NCBI GenBank assembly: GCA_023386795.1
Contig: JAEWJB010000011.1
Coordinates: 1-19,570, forward strand
From: Pseudomonadota bacterium
GTDB taxonomy: Bacteria; Pseudomonadota; Gammaproteobacteria; Xanthomonadales; Xanthomonadaceae
DNA length: 19,570 nt
Direction: 5' to 3'
This document shows, piece after piece, positions 12,979 to 19,570 of the stretch. The translations under genes and the position numbers were made by a program. The notes beneath the pieces are model-generated. The model saw only the letters and a program-made list of their open reading frames with translations, was not told the DNA's origin and did no database searches. The stretch's first letter is position 1; the number at the start of each line of letters is the position of its first letter.

Positions 12979-14802
12979 TCAGCCCTTCTTCGCGGCCGGC
13001 TGGCGCGTCGGCGCCTTGCCCAGCTGCGCGGGAATGAACACCTCTTCCACCGCCTTGGCCAGCTGGTCCGGCGGCAGCAGGCCCTGGTCGAGCAGGAAGT
13101 TGTTGAACTTCAGGCGGTCGAACTTCGGCCCCAGGGCCAGCTCGGTGCGCATGCGCAGTTCCAGGATGCGGCTGTAGCCATAGAAATAGCTGCCGGCCTG
13201 GCCGGGGGCACGCACCATGTAGCGGTCCAGCTCCTGGCGCGCCATCGCCGGCGACAGGCCCACCTTGTCCTCCAGCACCTGGCGTGCGCTCTCGCGGTCG
13301 ATCAGGCCGAGGTTGAGCATCGGGTCGAGCATGGCGCGCGCGGCCCGCAGCAGGCGGAACTGCAACGCGATCAGCTGCCCGTCCAGCGGTTCGTAGGGCA
13401 CCATCTCCGCCTCGGCGTACAGCGCCCAGCCTTCAACGTTGACCGAATTGAAGGCGTACATGCTGCGCGCCAGCGACACGCCGCGCTCCACCATCGCGGT
13501 GAACTGCAACTCATGGCCCGGACGGCCTTCGTGCGCGCTCAGCGTCCACGCCGCCGAACCGAAGTTGAAGTCGTCGTACTGCTCCTTCTTGCCGCCATCG
13601 GCCTGCGGGTTGCCCAACGGCAGCACGAACTGGCCCTGCTGGCCGGTGTTGCCCACCAGCGGCGCGGGCAGGAAGTGCGGCGCCGGCTGGGCCGCGCTTT
13701 CGGCCGGCGAGCCCAGGCGCATCTGCATCGGGCGCTGCGGCACGTCGACGATGCCCTGCTTGCGGATGATCGGGTCGATCTGGTCGATCACGCCGCGGTA
13801 GTAATGCTCCAGCTGGTCGTCGGCGATCTTGTTGCCCTTCAGCGCGCGGATCACGTCCACGTAGTCGCCGCCTTCCGGCAGGCCCTTGGCCTTGGCCACC
13901 AGCGGGGCGAGCTGGCGCATCGCCGAGCGCGTTTCCATGAACTCCACCTGCGCGCGGTCCATCAGCACCTGCGGTTCGACGCCGATGCCGACCTGCTTAA
14001 GCTGGAACGCGTACAGCGGCGCAGGCAGGCGTGCATCCTCGCGCGCCTTGGGCAGCACTTGGCTGCGGGTCCAGTCGGCATAGGCCTGCAGCTGGGCGGC
14101 GGTGGCCTTCAGGGCCTCGTCGGCGCCGGCGATCTTGTACTTGCCGAACAGGTCCTTGATGCCCTCGATGTAGGTGTCCACGTTCGCCAGCGCCTGCTCG
14201 ACCTCGCGCCGCGTCGGCTGCAGCAGCTGCGGGTTGGACAGGCGTTCGGTGTAGCGTGCCTTGGCCAAGTCCACCATCGCGGTGCTGCCCGGGGCCAGGC
14301 CGGTGTAGGCCTTCAGGCGGCCCAGGGCGCTGGCGCGGCGGGCGGCCGGGGTCTGGTCGGACAGCAGGTTGTTGATGCCGCTGAAAACGGCCTGCGGCAC
14401 GTCCACCCACGGCAGCAGGTAGCGCTCGTTGAGCTCGCTGCCCTCGATCTCCTGGTCGATGGCGTGGATCAGGATCGCCAGGTCCTGGCGCACGTCGTTG
14501 TCCTTTTCCACCGCCAGCTTGGACTGCAGCTCGGTGCGTGCCTTGGCCAGGGCGGCGCGGTAGCGCGCATCGTGGTCCGGGCCGAGGTCGGCGACCTTGT
14601 CGTCGTAGCCCGGCACGCCGAAGAAGCCCACCAGCTCCGGCTGGAACGGACCCTGTGCGTCGAGCAGGATCTGCGTGAAAGCATTGCTGCGGGCGACCCA
14701 GGCCGGGGCGGCCGGCGTGGTGGCCTTGGCGGGCGCGGCCTGGACGGCCAGCGGCAGGGGCGCGAGCAGCGCGAGCGAGACAGCGAGGACCAGTGGCTTC
14801 AT
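12979..14802 (-). CDS. DUF885 family secreted metallopeptidase-like protein
   Basis: 607 residues. A signal peptide (MKPLVLAVSLALLAPLPLAVQA) is cut after about residue 22, so the protein is periplasmic or secreted. The mature domain is mostly helical. The zinc-type motif HEGRPGH is at 424-430 (H424, E425, H430), with a second acidic block VEGWALYAE at 456-464; this pair is the DUF885 signature, a relative of thermolysin-like HExxH peptidases with a longer gap between histidines. Family members are thought to be carboxypeptidases or dipeptidases, but few have been tested. The ATG at 14802 has AGGAA seven bases upstream. It follows DPP IV by 95 bp on the same strand, suggesting a peptide-degrading operon or at least a functional pair. 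Confidence 0.9.
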   Translation of the reverse strand: MKPLVLAVSLALLAPLPLAVQAAPAKATTPAAPAWVARSNAFTQILLDAQGPFQPELVGFFGVPGYDDKVADLGPDHDARYRAALAKARTELQSKLAVEKDNDVRQDLAILIHAIDQEIEGSELNERYLLPWVDVPQAVFSGINNLLSDQTPAARRASALGRLKAYTGLAPGSTAMVDLAKARYTERLSNPQLLQPTRREVEQALANVDTYIEGIKDLFGKYKIAGADEALKATAAQLQAYADWTRSQVLPKAREDARLPAPLYAFQLKQVGIGVEPQVLMDRAQVEFMETRSAMRQLAPLVAKAKGLPEGGDYVDVIRALKGNKIADDQLEHYYRGVIDQIDPIIRKQGIVDVPQRPMQMRLGSPAESAAQPAPHFLPAPLVGNTGQQGQFVLPLGNPQADGGKKEQYDDFNFGSAAWTLSAHEGRPGHELQFTAMVERGVSLARSMYAFNSVNVEGWALYAEAEMVPYEPLDGQLIALQFRLLRAARAMLDPMLNLGLIDRESARQVLEDKVGLSPAMARQELDRYMVRAPGQAGSYFYGYSRILELRMRTELALGPKFDRLKFNNFLLDQGLLPPDQLAKAVEEVFIPAQLGKAPTRQPAAKKG

Positions 14803-14897
14803 CGGGTGGTTCCTGGAACGAGGATGACGGCACGCTACGCGTGGCCGGGGCGGCGGGCAATCTCCCGAAGGTCATGCGCCCTTCCGGCCGGGGTCGC

Positions 14898-17126
14898 CTA
14901 CTTCAGGCAGCGGTCGATGAAGGCCTCGGCCGTCTTGTAGCGGTGCAGCGCGTTGCTGCCCGACAGGCCGTGCTTGGCGCCGGGGTAGGTCATCAGCTCG
15001 AACGCGGTGCCGCGCTTCTGCAGCTCGCTCATCAGCGAGGTGGAGTTGGTGAACAGCACGTTGTCGTCGGCCATGCCGTGGATCAGCAGCAGCTTGGCGG
15101 TCAGCCCATCGAGATGGCTGGCGATGCGCGCTTCCTGGTAGCCGGCCACGTTGGCGTCGGGCAGGTTCATGTATCGCTCGGTGTAGTGGGTGTCGTACAG
15201 CGCCCAGTCGGTGACCGGGGCGCCGGCCACGCCACAGGCATAGGCTTCGCTGTGCTTGGCCAACAGCATCAGCGTCATGTAGCCGCCATTGGACCAGCCC
15301 TGCACGCCGATGCGCTTGCCATCCACCCAGGGCTGGGACTTCAGCCACGCCACGCCGCGCAGCTGGTCATCCACTTCCACGGTGCCTTGCTTGCCGTACA
15401 GCGCGCCGCCGAAATCGCGGCCGCGACGCGGCGTGCCGCGGTTGTCCAGCGAGAACACCACGTAGCCCTGCTGGGCGAGGTACTGGTTGAACAGCGCATC
15501 GCCCTTGGCGGCCCAGGCATCGGTCACCGTCTGCGCGGCCGGGCCGCCGTAGACGAACACCATCACCGGGTAGCGCTTCTTCGGATCGAAGTTTTCCGGC
15601 TTGATGAGGCTGTAATGCAGCTCGGTGCGACCATCGGCCGCCGTGAGCGTGCCGAACTCCACCGGGCGCTGGGCGTCCCGGTACTTGGCATAGGGATGCT
15701 GCGGGTCGGTGAGGTCGTTCTTCAACAGCGTGGCGAGCTTCGTGCCGTCGGCACGGAACAGCTCGATCTGCGGCGGCGTGGTGGTGTTGGACCAGTTGTC
15801 GACATACACGCTGGCGTTGCGCGCGAAGCTGGCCGCATGCGTGCCATCCACCTTGGACAGGCGTTCGACCGCGCCGCCCTCCAGCGGCACGGCATAGACG
15901 TTCTTCTGCAGCGCAGAGTCCCGGGTGCCGGCGAAGTAGACGCGGCCGGCCACTTCGTCCACCGCCAGCACGTCGTCGACGATCCATTCGCCGGAGGTGA
16001 GCGCGGTCATCGACGCGCCGTCTTCCGAAGCCAGGTACAGGTGCTCGAAGCCGCTGGGCTCGGATGCCCACAGGAAGCGGCCATCCTTGAGGAAACGCAG
16101 GTTCTCGTGCAGCGGCACCCAGGTGTCGCTGGTCTCGGTGGCGAGTACGCGCTGGCGGCCGCTGGCCAGGGTGTCCTCGATCAGTTCCAGCCGCTTCTGG
16201 TCGCGCGACTGGCGCTGGAAGGTGAGGCGTTGCGGATCGCGCCAGTCCACGCGGGCCAGGTAGATGTCCGGGTTCTTGCCCAGGTCGACCCAATGCGGCT
16301 TGGCGCCGGCCTTGGGCGCGATCGTGCCCAGCTGCACGCGGGCGTTCGGCTGGCCAGCCTGCGGATAGCGCTGGGCGACGACGTCGGTATGGTCGGCATA
16401 GACCTCGTAGCGCTTCTGCACCGGCACCGGGGACTCGTCGATGCGGGCGAAGGCGATGGCCGAATCGTCCGGGGCCCACCAGTAGCCGGTGTGTCGGTCC
16501 ATTTCCTCGTCGGCGACGAACTCGGCCACGCCGTTGCCGATGGTCTCGCTGCCGTCGCGGGTGAGCTGCAGCTGCTTGCCGCTGGCCAGGTCGATCACCC
16601 ACAGGTTGCGCTCGCGCACGAAGCTGACATAGCCGCCCTTGGGCGAGATTTTCGGATCGGTGGCGAAGCCTTCGCCGTGGGTCAGCTGGCGTACCGCCGC
16701 GCTGCCTTGCTTGCGCAGGTCGTACAGGTACAGCTCGCCACCGAGCGGGAACAGCAGCGCGTGTGCGTCCGGCGACCACTGGTAATCGACGATGCCGGAG
16801 AACGCGGCGATGCGCTGGCGCTCGCGACGGGCCTTCTCCTCGTCGCTCAGTGCTTCGCCGCCGGGCAACACGACCTTGGAATCCACCAGCAGGCGGGTCT
16901 GCCCGCTGGCGATGTCGTATTCCCACAGGTCCAGCTGGTTGCGGTCCGTCTCCTTGCCGCGCAGGAACGTGACGCGCGAGCCATCCGGGGCGACCTGCGG
17001 CTTCATCAGCGTCGGGCCGGACAGGGGCAGCGGGCCGGTGATGGCCTGCAGGGTGAGTTTCTCGGCGTGAACGACAGGGGCGGCGGTGGCGAGCATGAGG
17101 GCGAGCGAGGCGAACAGGTGGCGCAT
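14898..17126 (-). CDS. Dipeptidyl peptidase IV (S9B prolyl oligopeptidase family)
   Basis: 742 residues, close to the Stenotrophomonas maltophilia DPP IV length. Signal peptide MRHLFASLALMLATAAPVVHA, about 21 residues, so it is exported. An N-terminal beta-propeller occupies roughly 40-480, with the substrate amino-terminus clamp E207-E208 in DEEMDRHTGYWWAPD; a C-terminal alpha/beta-hydrolase domain follows. Triad: S612 in GWSNGGY, Asp 687/688 in HGMADDNV, and H719 in GAKHGL. It releases X-Pro or X-Ala dipeptides from peptide N-termini. A weak GAGAA precedes the ATG at 17126. It lies upstream of the DUF885 peptidase gene (95 bp), and a REP pair lies just before it. No further peptidase genes are seen in the window. 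Confidence 0.95.
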   Translation of the reverse strand: MRHLFASLALMLATAAPVVHAEKLTLQAITGPLPLSGPTLMKPQVAPDGSRVTFLRGKETDRNQLDLWEYDIASGQTRLLVDSKVVLPGGEALSDEEKARRERQRIAAFSGIVDYQWSPDAHALLFPLGGELYLYDLRKQGSAAVRQLTHGEGFATDPKISPKGGYVSFVRERNLWVIDLASGKQLQLTRDGSETIGNGVAEFVADEEMDRHTGYWWAPDDSAIAFARIDESPVPVQKRYEVYADHTDVVAQRYPQAGQPNARVQLGTIAPKAGAKPHWVDLGKNPDIYLARVDWRDPQRLTFQRQSRDQKRLELIEDTLASGRQRVLATETSDTWVPLHENLRFLKDGRFLWASEPSGFEHLYLASEDGASMTALTSGEWIVDDVLAVDEVAGRVYFAGTRDSALQKNVYAVPLEGGAVERLSKVDGTHAASFARNASVYVDNWSNTTTPPQIELFRADGTKLATLLKNDLTDPQHPYAKYRDAQRPVEFGTLTAADGRTELHYSLIKPENFDPKKRYPVMVFVYGGPAAQTVTDAWAAKGDALFNQYLAQQGYVVFSLDNRGTPRRGRDFGGALYGKQGTVEVDDQLRGVAWLKSQPWVDGKRIGVQGWSNGGYMTLMLLAKHSEAYACGVAGAPVTDWALYDTHYTERYMNLPDANVAGYQEARIASHLDGLTAKLLLIHGMADDNVLFTNSTSLMSELQKRGTAFELMTYPGAKHGLSGSNALHRYKTAEAFIDRCLK

Positions 17127-17180
17127 GGTCGGATGGGTTCTCGGATACGGCGGTGCGGACGTGCCGCGAAAGAACTGCCC

Positions 17181-17242
17181 TGTAGGCGCGGCTTCAGCCG
17201 CGACGCGGGCGTATCGGGTCGCGGCTGAAGCCCGCTCCTACA
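17181..17242. repeat. Pair of head-to-head REP elements
   Basis: Two copies of a Xanthomonad/Pseudomonad-type REP in inverted orientation. The plus-strand copy begins TGTAGGCGCGGCTTCAGCCG at 17181; the minus-strand copy begins TGTAGGAGCGGGCTTCAGCC and ends near 17216. Each has the TGTAGGnGC head and a GGCTTCAGCC core. They form an imperfect long palindrome with 11 bases between. REP pairs of this kind are known in Stenotrophomonas and relatives, mobilised by RAYT-type transposases. No RAYT gene is in the window. It lies between the YfcG-like gene's stop and the DPP IV start, both on the minus strand. Confidence 0.85.
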
Positions 17243-17276
17243 AGCGTGTCAAAAGTGCGGTAAGCGGGACGGGTGA

Positions 17277-17966
17277 TTACTTCTGGCCGAACAGGTGCTT
17301 GCGCTCTTCTTCGCTGAGCGGCTTGCCGGCGTTCGGGTTGACCTGCTGCTTGAGCGCGTAGGCGCGCGCGGTGGCCGGGCGTGCGGCAATGGCCGCGTGC
17401 CAGCGCTGCACGTTCGGGTACGGGGTCATGTCCAGCGGCGCGCTGTCGTAGGCGTTGATCCACGGGTAGATCGCCATGTCGGCGATGCTGTACTCCTCAC
17501 CGGCGACGAAGGCATGGTGCGCCAGCTGCCGGTCCAGCACGCCGAGCAGGCGCTGCACCTCACGGGTGTAGCGATCGATGGCGTAGGCAATCTTCTCCGG
17601 CGCATAGACGGTGAAGTGCCCGTACTGGCCGGTCATCGGGCCGAGGCCGCCCATTTGCCACATCAGCCACTGGTTGACCGCGACCTTCTGTCGCACATCG
17701 TTGCCGAAGAAGCGCCCGGTCTTGTTGGCCAGGTACAGCAGGATGGCGCCGGACTCGAACACGCTGATCGGCGCACCGCCATCGGCCGGCGCGTGGTCGA
17801 CGATGGCCGGCATCTTGTTGTTCGGCGAAATGGCCAGGTATTCGGGCTTGAACTGGTCGCCCGCGCCGATGTTCACCGGCTTGACCGTGTAGTCCAGGCC
17901 CGCCTCTTCCAGGAACAGCGTGACCTTGTGTCCGTTCGGCGTGGGCCAGTAATGGAAGTCGATCAT
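17277..17966 (-). CDS. yfcG: Glutathione transferase, YfcG-like disulfide reductase
   Basis: 229 residues. A thioredoxin-like N-domain begins MIDFHYWPTPNGHKVTLFLE, with T9 and N11 at the positions that replace the catalytic Ser/Cys in E. coli YfcG. Then NNKMPAIVDH and FESGAILLYL (E71-S72, glutathione contacts) follow. The C-domain has GGLGPMTGQ and EEYSIADMAIYPW. Sequence recall against E. coli YfcG is strong along the whole length, with about 14 extra residues at the C-terminus. YfcG binds two glutathione molecules and shows disulfide-bond oxidoreductase activity. The start at 17966 has GGAG six bases upstream. It is divergent from the UPF0114 gene (108 bp). It is a single cytoplasmic gene with no obvious operon partner; the REP pair lies after its stop. 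Confidence 0.93.
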   Translation of the reverse strand: MIDFHYWPTPNGHKVTLFLEEAGLDYTVKPVNIGAGDQFKPEYLAISPNNKMPAIVDHAPADGGAPISVFESGAILLYLANKTGRFFGNDVRQKVAVNQWLMWQMGGLGPMTGQYGHFTVYAPEKIAYAIDRYTREVQRLLGVLDRQLAHHAFVAGEEYSIADMAIYPWINAYDSAPLDMTPYPNVQRWHAAIAARPATARAYALKQQVNPNAGKPLSEEERKHLFGQK

Positions 17967-18074
17967 GGCGGGCTCCGGCGAAAGTGAGCCGGCAGTGTAG
18001 CGCCCGTCCCGGGTTGGCAGGGCCGCATGGCGACCGTTACCCTCGCCGCTTCCCTGTCACGAAGCGTTCCACGC

Positions 18075-18701
18075 ATGTCGCCCTCGCCCCGCCTCAGTCC
18101 CGTTCCCACCCTGATCTTCGCCTCGCGCTGGCTGCAGCTGCCGCTGTACCTGGGGCTGATCCTCGCCCAGGGCGTCTACGTGTTCCTGTTCGGCAAGGAG
18201 CTGTGGCACCTGATCCACGAGGCGCCGAGCCTGGGGGAACAGCAGATCATGCTGATCGTGCTCGGCCTGATCGACGTGGTCATGATCTCCAACCTGCTGG
18301 TGATGGTGATCGTCGGCGGCTACGAGACCTTCGTCTCGCGCCTGCGCCTGGAGGGCCACCCGGACCAGCCGGAATGGCTGAGCCACGTCAACGCCTCGGT
18401 GCTGAAGGTGAAGCTGGCCATGGCGATCATCGGCATTTCCTCCATCCACCTTCTCAAGACCTTCATCGCGGCCGGCGCGCTGGGCGGCATCCCGCTGTGC
18501 GCGGCCGACAAGATCAACGTGGCGGCCTCGCAGATCGGTGAGGCCAGCTGCTCGGCGCTCACCGCCGACGGGGTGATGTGGCAGACCATCATCCACTGCG
18601 TCTTCATCCTCTCGGCCATCGGCATCGCCTGGACGGACCGCCTGATGTCCGGCGCCGGTACGCACGCCGCCAGCGCCCATCCGGGCCAGAACGGCCACTG
18701 A
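18075..18701 (+). CDS. UPF0114 (YqhA/TIGR00645) membrane protein
   Basis: 208 residues with the UPF0114 pattern: a first helix from SRWLQLPLYLGLIL, a second (IMLIVLGLIDVVMISNLLVM) and a third following LKVKLAMAIIGISSIHLLK, with the conserved loop VGGYETFVS after helix 2. A fourth hydrophobic stretch lies at about 170-186, after a linker with two Cys. E. coli YqhA is 164 residues; this protein is longer by an inserted segment around 135-168 and a His/Gly-rich tail. The family is uncharacterised. The ATG at 18075 has only a weak Shine-Dalgarno; the in-frame ATG at 18027 would add 16 residues and has AGGG upstream, so the start is uncertain. It is divergent from yfcG. Confidence 0.88.
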   Translation: MSPSPRLSPVPTLIFASRWLQLPLYLGLILAQGVYVFLFGKELWHLIHEAPSLGEQQIMLIVLGLIDVVMISNLLVMVIVGGYETFVSRLRLEGHPDQPEWLSHVNASVLKVKLAMAIIGISSIHLLKTFIAAGALGGIPLCAADKINVAASQIGEASCSALTADGVMWQTIIHCVFILSAIGIAWTDRLMSGAGTHAASAHPGQNGH

Positions 18702-18763
18702 CCCGCACCATGCGTGCGCCCGGTCACAGATCGGGCGGACGCGTGGCTTGCGCTTTGGCACGC

Positions 18764-18782
18764 GGGCAATGCTAGATTGCCC
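18764..18782 (+). promoter_or_regulatory. Extended -10 promoter inside an inverted repeat
   Basis: GGGCAAT / ATTGCCC (7-bp perfect arms, 5-nt loop). TG-C-TAGATT within it reads as an extended -10 element, with TTGCGC at 18748-18753 as a loosely spaced (19 bp) -35. The predicted start is about 70 bases before the lipoprotein ATG. The symmetry could allow a repressor to cover the promoter. The 156-bp gap has no other gene. Confidence 0.45.
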
Positions 18783-18857
18783 ACTTGGCCGCCACCTTCG
18801 GGAGGGAGGGGGGCGGCTCCGCATCATTCACCAGAATTCCGGGGTCAAGGGGGACAC

Positions 18858-19570
18858 ATGTTGGATCTGAGTTCGCGTCGAGCGGCACGCCTGGCGGTGC
18901 CGGTGCTGCTGCTGGTGGCCTTGGCCGCCTGCTCCAAGAAGGAAGAGGCCCAGCCGGCCGCAGCCACCACGCCGGCCGCCGCCGGCGACGCGGCGAAGCC
19001 TGCCCCGTCCGCCACCACCCCGGCGCAGGCGCCGACGCCCTCGCCCGATACCGCCGTCTCGGCGCAGGTCCAGGCGATGTCGGTGGACCAACTGCGCGAA
19101 GCCGCCTCGCTGGCGCTGCGCGAGAACCGCATGTACGCGCCGACCGGCAACAACGCGGTCGAGTACTACCTGGCCCTGCGCGACAAGCAGCCGCAGGACG
19201 CCACCGTGAAGAGCGCGCTGACCGACCTGACGCCCTACACGCTGATCGCTGCCGAGCAGAGCATCAACCGCGAGGACTTCCCGGAAGCGCAGCGCCTGAT
19301 CGCGCTGATCGAGAAAGTGGACGACAAGGCCCCCGCGTTGCCGCGCCTGAAGGCTGGCGTCACCAACGGCGTGCAGAACGCGGCCACGCGTACCGCGCAG
19401 GAAACCGAGAAGCTCAAGAAGCAGGCCGAGGAAAAGGCCCAGCAGCTGGTCGAGCAGAAGAAGCAGGCAGACCAGCAGGCCAAGGAAGCCGAGGCCGCGC
19501 GCCAGATCGCCGCGCAGCAGGAAAGCGCCCGCGCCGAGGCCGAGCGCCAGGCCGCCGCCAAGCGCGAGGC
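18858..19570 (+). CDS. Lipoprotein with coiled coil, possibly TonB-like (partial)
   Basis: Open to the right edge: 237 complete codons with no stop. The start ATG has AAGGGGG upstream and begins MLDLSSRRAARLAVPVLLLV; the lipobox LAAC makes Cys25 the lipidated residue. An Ala/Pro/Thr-rich linker runs from about 30 to 70. A folded helical region follows (VDQLREAASLALRENRMYAP, then NNAVEYYLALRDKQP, about 74-170). The last 65 residues are Lys/Glu/Gln/Ala-rich with heptad spacing, a clear coiled coil. In Xanthomonads, proteins I recall with this start are annotated as TonB-like energy transducers with a C-terminal TonB domain, which would lie beyond the window. Without that domain visible, I call only a coiled-coil lipoprotein. 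Confidence 0.75.
   Translation, partial: MLDLSSRRAARLAVPVLLLVALAACSKKEEAQPAAATTPAAAGDAAKPAPSATTPAQAPTPSPDTAVSAQVQAMSVDQLREAASLALRENRMYAPTGNNAVEYYLALRDKQPQDATVKSALTDLTPYTLIAAEQSINREDFPEAQRLIALIEKVDDKAPALPRLKAGVTNGVQNAATRTAQETEKLKKQAEEKAQQLVEQKKQADQQAKEAEAARQIAAQQESARAEAERQAAAKRE

Noticed and set aside
12784..14940. 718-codon plus-strand ORF opposite the DUF885 gene
   Set aside because: Shadow frame: it begins inside the lipoprotein gene and runs through a strong terminator into the antisense of the peptidase.
14793..17228. 811-codon plus-strand ORF opposite DPP IV
   Set aside because: It is antisense to a full-length, motif-complete gene. Its composition (Arg, His, Gln, Val, Ala rich, no domains) is what codon bias in high-GC DNA produces on the opposite strand. 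No Shine-Dalgarno or homology is seen.
1..19570. CRISPR array, tRNA, rRNA, integrase or IS element
   Set aside because: I found no spaced direct repeats, no cloverleaf-type tRNA signature and no transposase-like ORF. The only mobile-related sequence is the REP pair.

Overview
The window is GC-rich (roughly two thirds by eye) chromosomal DNA with tightly packed genes. It looks like a member of the Xanthomonadaceae/Lysobacteraceae (Stenotrophomonas, Lysobacter, Luteimonas or Pseudoxanthomonas type). This is inferred from a family-typical REP palindrome, a Stenotrophomonas-type secreted dipeptidyl peptidase IV, a DesT/DesC/DesB-like desaturase locus and several small Xanthomonad-style membrane proteins and lipoproteins. 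I see no rRNA, tRNA, CRISPR array, transposase, integrase or phage gene, so this reads as core or shell genome rather than an accessory island.

Layout. 1-2.6 kb: small membrane proteins, a lipocalin and a DUF4136-like lipoprotein. 2.6-5.6 kb: the best-defined module, a ferredoxin-type oxidoreductase and a membrane fatty-acid desaturase in a translationally coupled pair (minus strand), divergent from a FabR/DesT-like TetR repressor. A 14-bp inverted repeat lies between them. 5.6-6.2 kb: an RcsB-like response regulator with no sensor kinase nearby. 6.4-9.7 kb: an oleate hydratase-family flavoprotein preceded on the same strand by a large alpha/beta-hydrolase. 9.9-12.3 kb: HemB (ALA dehydratase), a bestrophin-like membrane protein and an 82-residue membrane protein, all on the minus strand. 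12.4-12.9 kb: a glycine-rich lipoprotein followed by a strong hairpin terminator. 13.0-17.1 kb: two secreted peptidases (DUF885 and DPP IV) in tandem. 17.2 kb: a REP pair. 17.3-18.7 kb: a YfcG-like glutathione transferase divergent from a UPF0114 membrane protein. 18.9 kb to the end: the start of a lipoprotein with a long Lys/Glu/Gln/Ala-rich coiled coil, cut by the window edge.

How the genes fit together. The DesT-DesCB module should adjust acyl-chain unsaturation in existing lipids. The neighbouring hydratase (acting on unsaturated fatty acids) and hydrolase (possibly releasing them) give the 2.6-9.7 kb stretch a lipid theme, although only desC-desB is clearly co-transcribed. The DUF885/DPP IV pair suggests growth on peptides. 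No clearly undescribed system is visible. The points most worth a second look are the oleate hydratase with a substituted catalytic-region residue, the candidate operator, the orphan RcsB-like regulator, and the hydrolase's unrecognised C-terminal third.
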